Of a DNA stretch of 9,480 bases, positions 5,118 through 9,480 are shown one piece after another; position 1 is the stretch's first letter; each line of letters begins with the position of its first letter. The notes below the pieces were generated by a model. The model searched no databases. It worked only from the letters and a program-made list of their open reading frames with translations, and was not told the DNA's origin. The position numbers and the translations under genes were made by a program. This DNA is from UBA2428 sp002343545 (GTDB taxonomy: Bacteria; Bdellovibrionota; UBA2428): assembly GCA_937952285.1 (NCBI GenBank), contig CALFZE010000103.1:1-9480 (forward strand), given 5' to 3'.

Positions 5118-5393
5118 ATGCCGGCAGCTAAGAAGAAAGCAACTGTAAAAAAGGCCGCGGCCCCTAAGAAGGTCGCAGCTAAGAAGAAAGCGGTCACGAA
5201 AAAGACCGCTACGAAGAAGGCCGTCGATTCCGCCGTTACCGGAAACGATATGGACCGGAAGGGCCTTGCTGCCCGTGCTCGTCAACTCAAGACCGAGCTC
5301 CTTGCAATCCGGTTTAACCTTCAGTCGCCTAGTTTGAACGAGTACCGCAAGAAGAAGAAAGAACTTCAAAGCGTGCTCGCGCGGCTGGCTTAA
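5118..5393 (+). CDS. rpmC: 50S ribosomal protein L29 with Lys/Ala-rich N-terminal extension
   Basis: L29 sits near the tunnel exit beside L23. The protein has 91 residues, whereas the family usually has about 60-70. The L29-like core is residues ~45-91, with KTELLAIRFNLQSPSL and the C-terminal LQSVLARLA. Residues 1-36 are almost entirely Lys, Ala, Thr and Val and consist of two 17-residue units (2-18 and 19-35), each containing AAKKKA. They resemble histone H1-like tails. The start at 5118 has GAGGA 10 nt upstream; an in-frame ATG at 5250 (Met45) would encode only the core but lacks a good binding site. Position between rplP and rpsQ is canonical for rpmC and supports the call despite moderate core divergence. 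Confidence 0.9.
   Translation: MPAAKKKATVKKAAAPKKVAAKKKAVTKKTATKKAVDSAVTGNDMDRKGLAARARQLKTELLAIRFNLQSPSLNEYRKKKKELQSVLARLA
5121..5222 (+). repeat. In-frame 51-bp tandem duplication in rpmC
   Basis: GCAGCTAAGAAGAAAGC occurs at 5124-5140 and again, identically, at 5175-5191, exactly 51 bases apart. The encoded 17-residue units (PAAKKKA...KK and VAAKKKA...KKA) align over their full length with substitutions. This points to an in-frame duplication that created the extension. Confidence 0.75.
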
Positions 5394-5419
5394 AAGGTTT
5401 AAGGAGATTCGAGGCTTTT

Positions 5420-5695
5420 ATGGCAGGCAGAATGTTCGAAGGTATCGTAACGAGCGACAAGATGCAGAAGACGGTCGTCGTCTTGGTGAATCGTCGTTTC
5501 AAGGAAACCCGTCTCGGCAAGATCATCTCGAGCCGGAAAAAATACAAGGTCCACTGCGAAGACTCGACCGTCAAGTCGGGTGATTTCGTTCGCTTCGTGG
5601 AGTGCCGTCCGATGAGCGCCGACAAGCGCCACCGTTTCGTCGAACTCGTCCGCAAGGGCGAAGTCGTCGAAGCCGCAACGACGGATGAAGCTTAA
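5420..5695 (+). CDS. rpsQ: 30S ribosomal protein S17
   Basis: S17 is a primary 16S rRNA binder with an OB fold. At 91 residues it is typical. The N-terminal GIVTSDKMQKTVVVLV (8-23) and the signature around GDFVRFVECRPMSADKRHRF (54-73) are diagnostic. Two possible ribosome binding sites precede the ATG: AAGGAG 13 nt away and GAGG 5 nt away. The second spacing is better. A weak A/T stem pairs TAAAAG at the rpmC stop (5391-5396) with CTTTTA (5415-5420), which includes the first base of the start codon. Confidence 0.97.
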   Translation: MAGRMFEGIVTSDKMQKTVVVLVNRRFKETRLGKIISSRKKYKVHCEDSTVKSGDFVRFVECRPMSADKRHRFVELVRKGEVVEAATTDEA

Positions 5696-5706
5696 GGAAT
5701 AGACGC

Positions 5707-6075
5707 ATGTTACAGCATACTTCCAGGATGAACGTCGCTGACAACTCGGGCGCTCGCGAGTTGAAGTGCATCAAGGTTCTCGGCGGAACGCGCCGTCGCT
5801 ACGCTTCGGTTGGCGACATCATCGTTTGCTCGGTGAAAGCTGCGACCCCGGAAAGCAAAATCAAGAAGGGTGAAGTGGTTAAGGCCGTCATCGTTCGTAC
5901 GCGCAAAGAAGTCCGCCGTGAAGACGGTAGCTACATCCGCTTCGACGAGAACGCCGCCGTCTTGATCAACGCCGCAAAAGAACCGGTCGGAACGCGTGTT
6001 TTCGGACCCGTGGCTCGCGAACTTCGCCCGGCTGGTTTCACGAAGATCGTCTCGCTCGCGCTTGAGGTGCTCTAA
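5707..6075 (+). CDS. rplN: 50S ribosomal protein L14
   Basis: L14 lies at the subunit interface and contributes to an intersubunit bridge; it is also the docking site of the silencing factor RsfS in many bacteria. The length of 122 residues is exactly typical. The N-terminal VADNSGA (10-16) and CIKVLGG (21-27), the central KKGEVVKAVIVRTRKEVRR block (53-71) and VFGPVARELR (98-107) identify it. AAGGA lies 8 nt upstream of the ATG, overlapping the rpsQ stop. Its own stop directly abuts the rplX start. Confidence 0.98.
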   Translation: MLQHTSRMNVADNSGARELKCIKVLGGTRRRYASVGDIIVCSVKAATPESKIKKGEVVKAVIVRTRKEVRREDGSYIRFDENAAVLINAAKEPVGTRVFGPVARELRPAGFTKIVSLALEVL

Positions 6076-6405
6076 ATGTCGTCTGTGATTCGTACCCGTC
6101 ACTTGAAGAAGGGCGACAACGTCGTCGCTTTGAGTGGTTCGAACAAAGGTAAGTCCGGAAAGGTCCTCGAGGTTCGCCCCTCGAAAGGTCTCGTTCAGGT
6201 GGAAGGTCTTGGCCTCGCCAAGCGCCACACCAAGCCGAGCCAAAAGGACCCCAAGGGTGGAATTGTTGAAAAAAATCGTTGGCTTCCTGCCTCGATTTTT
6301 CAAGTCTGCGACGGAAGCGGAAAAGCGCTGGGCCGTGCAGGGTTTAAAGCCGTGAAAGACGGCAAGAAGGAACGCGTCTTCTCAAAGGCCAAGGGAAAGG
6401 CCTGA
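6076..6405 (+). CDS. rplX: 50S ribosomal protein L24
   Basis: L24 is an assembly initiator that binds the 5' end of 23S rRNA and sits near the tunnel exit. At 109 residues the length is normal. A KOW motif spans residues ~11-33 (KKGDNVVALSGSNKGKSGKV), followed by VEGLGLAKRHTKPSQKDPKGGI (42-63), the family block. The C-terminus is basic (KGKA). The ATG follows the rplN TAA with no gap, and GAGGTG within the end of rplN lies 6 nt upstream, so translation is likely coupled. An A7 run (6269-6275) and an 8-bp inverted repeat (6271-6278 with 6293-6300) lie inside the gene without disturbing the frame. Confidence 0.96.
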   Translation: MSSVIRTRHLKKGDNVVALSGSNKGKSGKVLEVRPSKGLVQVEGLGLAKRHTKPSQKDPKGGIVEKNRWLPASIFQVCDGSGKALGRAGFKAVKDGKKERVFSKAKGKA

Positions 6406-6426
6406 GAAAGGGACGAGGTTTAAGGT

Positions 6427-6984
6427 ATGGAGCAGAATAAATATATCCCAAGACTGAAGAAAGACTATAACGACCGCATCGTTCAGAAGCTTATGGCTTC
6501 GGGACGCTATGAAAACGTGATGCAGGTGCCGAAAATCACCAAGATCACGATTTCGTGCTCGGTCAAGGACGCCCTCGTGAACCCCAAGGCTCTCGAAGCT
6601 TTGGCGGCGGATATCACGAACATCGCTGGTCAGAAGGCTGCGATCACGAAGTCGAAGAAGGCAATCGCTAACTTCAAACTTCGCGCGAACATCGCCCTCG
6701 GCTGCGTGGTGACCTTGCGCCGCGAACGGATGTGGGAATTCTTTGATCGTTTCGTTCAAGTTGCTTGCCCCCGTATTCGCGACTTCAAAGGCTTCTCCGA
6801 GAAGAGCTTTGACGGTCGTGGCAACTACTCGTTGGGCATCAAGGAGCACGTCGTGTTCCCCGAAGTGAACTACGATCAAGTCGACAAGATCCGCGGCTTC
6901 AATATCACGTTTGGAACCTCGGCGAAGACCGACCAGGATGCTCTCGAGCTCCTCAAGGAATTCAACTTCCCGTTCCGTAAATGA
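6427..6984 (+). CDS. rplE: 50S ribosomal protein L5
   Basis: L5 binds 5S rRNA in the central protuberance and contacts P-site tRNA and the 30S head. The 185 residues are close to the usual ~180. Recognisable blocks are YENVMQVPKITKI (28-40), GQKAAITKSKKAIANFKLR (~68-86), CVVTLRRERMWEFFDR, SFDGRGNYSLGIKEH and VDKIRGFNITFGTSAKTD. The usual 'INMGVGE' strand motif reads ISCSVKD at 42-48, a departure at a normally well-kept site. GAGG lies 8 nt and AAGGT directly before the ATG. The next gene is rpsH; the usual rpsN is absent. Confidence 0.97.
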   Translation: MEQNKYIPRLKKDYNDRIVQKLMASGRYENVMQVPKITKITISCSVKDALVNPKALEALAADITNIAGQKAAITKSKKAIANFKLRANIALGCVVTLRRERMWEFFDRFVQVACPRIRDFKGFSEKSFDGRGNYSLGIKEHVVFPEVNYDQVDKIRGFNITFGTSAKTDQDALELLKEFNFPFRK

Positions 6985-6995
6985 GGCGGTGACGT

Positions 6996-7397
6996 ATGGT
7001 GAATGATCAACTCTCTGATTTCTTGACCCGCGTTCGCAACGCAGGTCGCGCTCGTCTCTCGAAGACGGAAGTTATGAACACGCGTATGAACCGCGCCTTG
7101 GCCGAGATTCTCGTCAAGGAAGGTTTCGTTCGCAGCTACAAGGAAGTCTCGGTCGACAACAAGTCGTTCCTCCGAGTCTACCTTCGCTTTGAAGCTGGTG
7201 ACCTGCGTAAGCCGGTTATCCAAGGTCTGCGCCGTGCTTCCAAGCCCGGTCGCCGTTACTACGTCGGCTCGACCGAGATCCCTTCGGTGATGAGCGGCTT
7301 TGGTATTGGTATCCTCTCGACCTCGAGGGGCGTCATGACGGATCGCGAAGCGAAGAAGCTTGGCGTCGGTGGCGAGTACCTCTGCTCGGTTTGGTGA
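6996..7397 (+). CDS. rpsH: 30S ribosomal protein S8
   Basis: S8 is a primary 16S rRNA binder in the 30S platform and the known spc-operon repressor in E. coli. At 133 residues it is typical. The N-terminal DQLSDFLTRVRNAGRA block (4-19), RRYYVG (86-91) and the C-terminal signature GIGILSTSRGVMTDREAKK (103-121) followed by LGVGGEYLCSVW are diagnostic. The ribosome binding site is GAGG (6983-6986) with a following GGTGA, and the ATG lies 11 nt after the rplE stop. Whether it represses its own operon here is unknown; no obvious S8-target helix was identified by eye. Confidence 0.98.
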   Translation: MVNDQLSDFLTRVRNAGRARLSKTEVMNTRMNRALAEILVKEGFVRSYKEVSVDNKSFLRVYLRFEAGDLRKPVIQGLRRASKPGRRYYVGSTEIPSVMSGFGIGILSTSRGVMTDREAKKLGVGGEYLCSVW

Positions 7398-7405
7398 GGT
7401 GAATA

Positions 7406-7951
7406 ATGTCGCGTCTCGGTAAATTACCGGTGGAGATTCCGACGGGAGTGAAGGCTCTTGTCGATGCAGGTCTCATCAAAATCGAAGGTCCTAAAGGTAA
7501 GCTCGCGCTGAAGATCCCGTCGGGCGTCGATATCACCTTGGATAAGACGAAGCTCGTGACGGCTCGCAAAAGCGATTCCGCCGATCACAAAGCCAAGCAC
7601 GGTCTCGTTCGTGCCCTCGTCTTCAACATGGTCAAAGGCGTTACGGCTGGTTACGAACGTCGCCTCGAAATCGTCGGCGTTGGTTTCCGCGCTGCCGTGA
7701 AAGGCAAATTTCTTGATCTGACGCTCGGCTTCTCGCACCCCGTGAACTTCCCGATCCCGGAAGGCATCACGATCAAGGTCGAAGGCAACACGAACGTCAT
7801 CATCCAAGGCGCCGATAAGGCTGCCGTGGGCGAAACTGCTGCCAAGATTCGCGCGATCCGTCCGCCCGAGCCGTACCAAGGCAAGGGGATCCGGTATCAA
7901 GGCGAGCATATCCGTCGGAAGGCCGGTAAGGCCGCCGCTGGTTCGAAATAA
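7406..7951 (+). CDS. rplF: 50S ribosomal protein L6
   Basis: L6 lies near the sarcin-ricin loop and the elongation factor binding site. At 181 residues the length is typical. The N-terminal MSRLGKLPVEIPTGV is the family start. The duplicated L6 fold is seen with IKIEGPKGKL (24-33) in the first half and the RLEIVGVGFRA region (86-96) at the start of the second. The signature PEPYQGKGIRY lies at 154-164. AGGTGA overlaps the rpsH stop with 3 nt before the ATG. The tail is rich in Lys and Ala. Confidence 0.98.
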   Translation: MSRLGKLPVEIPTGVKALVDAGLIKIEGPKGKLALKIPSGVDITLDKTKLVTARKSDSADHKAKHGLVRALVFNMVKGVTAGYERRLEIVGVGFRAAVKGKFLDLTLGFSHPVNFPIPEGITIKVEGNTNVIIQGADKAAVGETAAKIRAIRPPEPYQGKGIRYQGEHIRRKAGKAAAGSK

Positions 7952-7963
7952 GGTAGGTGAGCT

Positions 7964-8326
7964 ATGGCACTTAAAGTTCGCAAGGCGACGACCATCAAAG
8001 TTGCGGGTCGTATTCGCCGTAAGAACCGCGCTCGCAAAAAACTTCTCGGTACCGGTGAGCGTCCGCGCATGTGCGTGACGCGCACCAACCGTAGCCTTTT
8101 TGTTCAACTTGTCGATGACGACAAGGGCCTGACGGTCGCGTCGGCCGGAACCCCCAAAGGGAAGACGGCTAACCGCGAAATCGCGGTCGCGCTTGGCAAG
8201 GAAGTCGCCGCTAAGGCGAAGGGCCTTGGCATTCAAGGCGTGATCTTTGATCGTAGCGGTAACGTTTATCACGGACGGATCGCGGCGGTGGCCCAAGGCG
8301 CTCGCGAAGCGGGTCTCCAATTCTAA
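7964..8326 (+). CDS. rplR: 50S ribosomal protein L18
   Basis: L18 binds 5S rRNA together with L5 in the central protuberance. At 120 residues it is typical. The N-terminus is strongly basic (RIRRKNRARKKLLGT, 16-30). RPRMCVTRTNRSLFVQLVDD at 33-52 is the conserved strand pair, and the C-terminal FDRSGNVYHGRIAAVA block with AREAGLQF (95-120) is the family signature. AGGTGA precedes the ATG by 3 nt. The 12-nt gap to rplF and 17-nt gap to rpsE fit one transcript. Confidence 0.98.
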   Translation: MALKVRKATTIKVAGRIRRKNRARKKLLGTGERPRMCVTRTNRSLFVQLVDDDKGLTVASAGTPKGKTANREIAVALGKEVAAKAKGLGIQGVIFDRSGNVYHGRIAAVAQGAREAGLQF

Positions 8327-8343
8327 GGAAGGAATAAGGATTC

Positions 8344-8847
8344 ATGGCTAAGCCGGATCGTCATCAAAATTCTCAGGCCGAGGACACGGGATTCATCGAT
8401 CGCGTGATCCATATCGGCCGCGTGGCCAAGGTCGTCAAAGGTGGCCGTCGCTTTAGCTTCAGCGCTATCGTGGTGGTCGGTAACCGTTCTGGAAAGATCG
8501 GCATCGGATTGGGTAAAGCCGCCGAAGTGCCGGAAGCCATTCGTAAAGCGGGTGAGCAGGCTAAGAAGAACCTGTTCCCGGTTCCGGTGGTCAAGGATAC
8601 GATCCCCCACGAAATCAAAGGTCACTTTGGTTCGGGCGCCGTTATCCTCTTGCCGGCTCGCGCCGGTACGGGCGTGATCGCGGGTGGTCCGGTTCGCGCC
8701 GTCATGGAATGCGCCGGGGTCAAGAACGTGCTGACGAAGTGTATCGGCACGAACAATCCCCACAACGTTCTTCGCGCTACGGTCGATGGCTTGAAGAAGC
8801 TTCGTACCCGCGAAGGCTACCGCAAGCGCCTTGAGGTCGACGCCTAA
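8344..8847 (+). CDS. rpsE: 30S ribosomal protein S5
   Basis: S5 helps form the mRNA entry channel and influences decoding accuracy. At 167 residues it is typical. The double-stranded RNA-binding domain carries HIGRVAKVVKGGRRFSFSAI (23-42) and GNRSGKIGIGLGKAAEVPEA (46-65). The C-terminal domain has GSGAVILLPARAGTGVIAGG (96-115) and the SNNPHN-like GTNNPHNVLRAT (135-146). Two purine-rich sites, AAGGAAGGA and AAGGA, precede the ATG; the nearer is 3 nt away. The following gap of 26 nt to rpmD holds only the rpmD ribosome binding site. Confidence 0.98.
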   Translation: MAKPDRHQNSQAEDTGFIDRVIHIGRVAKVVKGGRRFSFSAIVVVGNRSGKIGIGLGKAAEVPEAIRKAGEQAKKNLFPVPVVKDTIPHEIKGHFGSGAVILLPARAGTGVIAGGPVRAVMECAGVKNVLTKCIGTNNPHNVLRATVDGLKKLRTREGYRKRLEVDA

Positions 8848-8873
8848 TTTATTGGGTGTTGAAGGAGTTTTGT

Positions 8874-9065
8874 ATGGCTGAAAAGAAAGTTTTCGTTAGG
8901 CAAATCCGCAGCTCGGCTCGCACGACGGAGCGCAAGGTGAAGACCTTGATCGCCCTCGGCTTGGGCCGTATCGGTAAGGCCAATGTGGTCGCCGACAATC
9001 CCGCCGTTCGTGGCATGCTTCGCAGCGTGCTTCAGTGGGTCGAGGTGAAACATGTTCAAGCTTAA
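8874..9065 (+). CDS. rpmD: 50S ribosomal protein L30
   Basis: L30 is a small 50S protein bound to domain II and 5S-proximal rRNA. With 63 residues it is of normal bacterial size. The family pattern is visible in VRQIRSSARTTERKVKTL (8-25), ALGLGRIG (27-34) and NPAVRGMLRSVLQWVEV (43-59). The ATG at 8874 is chosen because AAGGAG lies 6 nt upstream; a longer reading from TTG 8856 would begin within the ribosome binding site region and add nothing family-like. The gene overlaps the start of rplO by 14 nt. Confidence 0.95.
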   Translation: MAEKKVFVRQIRSSARTTERKVKTLIALGLGRIGKANVVADNPAVRGMLRSVLQWVEVKHVQA

Positions 9066-9480
9066 CAACATGAAGGCTCCGGCCGGTAGCAATCATGCCC
9101 CGATCCGTAAAGGACGTGGTATCGGCTCCGGCAAGGGCAAGACGGCCGGTAAAGGCCACAAGGGCCAAAAGGCCCGTTCGGGCGGTTACGTTCGCGCCGG
9201 TTTCGAAGGCGGTCAGATGCCCTTGTACCGCAAGTCGCCGAAGGTGGGCTTCAACAGCCCCCTCAAGCTTCTCGCGGTTTCGGTCAACTTGACCGAACTG
9301 TCGAACTTCGAAGGCATGACCTTGTCGTTGAAGGACCTCGTTCCGCTGCGCCTTTCGAAGAATCCGCGCGTGAAACTCTCGGTTTTCGGCACCCGTTTGC
9401 CGGAAAGCCTTCCGAAGTCTTTGGAAGCCCATCGCGTGGCTCCGAAAGCCAAGGAATTGCTCGAGAGCAAAGGCTTGAAG
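9052..9480 (+). CDS. rplO: 50S ribosomal protein L15 (3' end outside window)
   Basis: L15 is a late-assembly 50S protein with a long basic N-terminal extension threading through 23S rRNA. The first 143 residues are present and the frame is open at the right edge; the family has ~145-150, so little is missing. The glycine-rich GRGIGSGKGKTAGKGHKGQK (21-40) and GFEGGQMPLYRKSPKVGF (50-67) are diagnostic. I chose ATG 9052, which has AGGTGA 3 nt upstream and gives an N-terminus like the family's MxLNxL; ATG 9070 is a weaker alternative. The 14-nt overlap with rpmD suggests translational coupling. secY is expected downstream. Confidence 0.96.
   Translation, partial: MFKLNNMKAPAGSNHAPIRKGRGIGSGKGKTAGKGHKGQKARSGGYVRAGFEGGQMPLYRKSPKVGFNSPLKLLAVSVNLTELSNFEGMTLSLKDLVPLRLSKNPRVKLSVFGTRLPESLPKSLEAHRVAPKAKELLESKGLK

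Noticed and set aside
6269..6300. A7 run followed by an 8-bp inverted repeat inside rplX, resembling a slippery site plus hairpin
   Set aside because: The normal frame encodes a complete L24, and I see no meaningful alternative product. It is probably coincidental composition.
7424..8320. 298-codon minus-strand ORF antisense to rplF and rplR
   Set aside because: It lies opposite two unmistakable ribosomal protein genes, bridges their intergenic gap, and has no family-like sequence. The biased codon use of the sense genes leaves few stops on the reverse strand.
1..9480. Possible CRISPR, insertion sequence, tRNA or defence genes
   Set aside because: No repeat-spacer array, transposase, terminal repeats with flanking duplications, or tRNA-like folds were seen. 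Nearly the whole window is ribosomal protein coding sequence.

Overview
The window is the core ribosomal-protein superoperon (S10 plus spc clusters) of a bacterium. It starts inside the last domains of elongation factor G (fusA) and ends inside rplO (L15). Base composition is moderately GC-rich. Highly expressed genes favour CGT/CGC Arg, ACG Thr and TCG Ser codons and carry AGGTGA- or AAGGAG-type ribosome binding sites. Gene order and protein features indicate a Gram-negative-type bacterium. I cannot name the lineage from sequence alone; a proteobacterial or Bdellovibrionota-like genome is a guess.

Layout. (1) 2-487: 3' end of fusA, followed at 500-542 by two back-to-back hairpins that look like its terminator. 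(2) 488-805, minus strand: a convergent 105-aa ORF with one predicted membrane helix and a clear ribosome binding site. It abuts the fusA stop codon, and the fusA terminator lies inside its 3' end. (3) 806-1149: non-coding, with a 7-bp dyad, a good sigma-70-like promoter with AT-rich upstream sequence and GC-rich discriminator, and a leader of about 95 nt with two hairpins. (4) 1150-9480: 19 tightly packed plus-strand ribosomal protein genes in the order rpsJ, rplD, rplW, rplB, rpsS, rplV, rpsC, rplP, rpmC, rpsQ, rplN, rplX, rplE, rpsH, rplF, rplR, rpsE, rpmD, rplO (partial). Gaps are 30 nt or less and two pairs overlap, so one polycistronic transcript is likely.

The order is canonical except for three clean absences: tuf between fusA and rpsJ, rplC (L3) between rpsJ and rplD, and rpsN (S14) between rplE and rpsH. 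L3 and S14 are normally required, so they are presumably encoded elsewhere. L29 carries a lysine/alanine-rich N-terminal extension built from a tandem 17-residue duplication, and L22 has a similar C-terminal tail.

Functionally this is housekeeping: the proteins assemble the 30S and 50S subunits, and EF-G drives translocation on them. I see no mobile element, CRISPR array, RNA gene or defence system. The points of real interest are the missing genes, the small convergent membrane ORF, the rpsJ regulatory region and the L29 extension.
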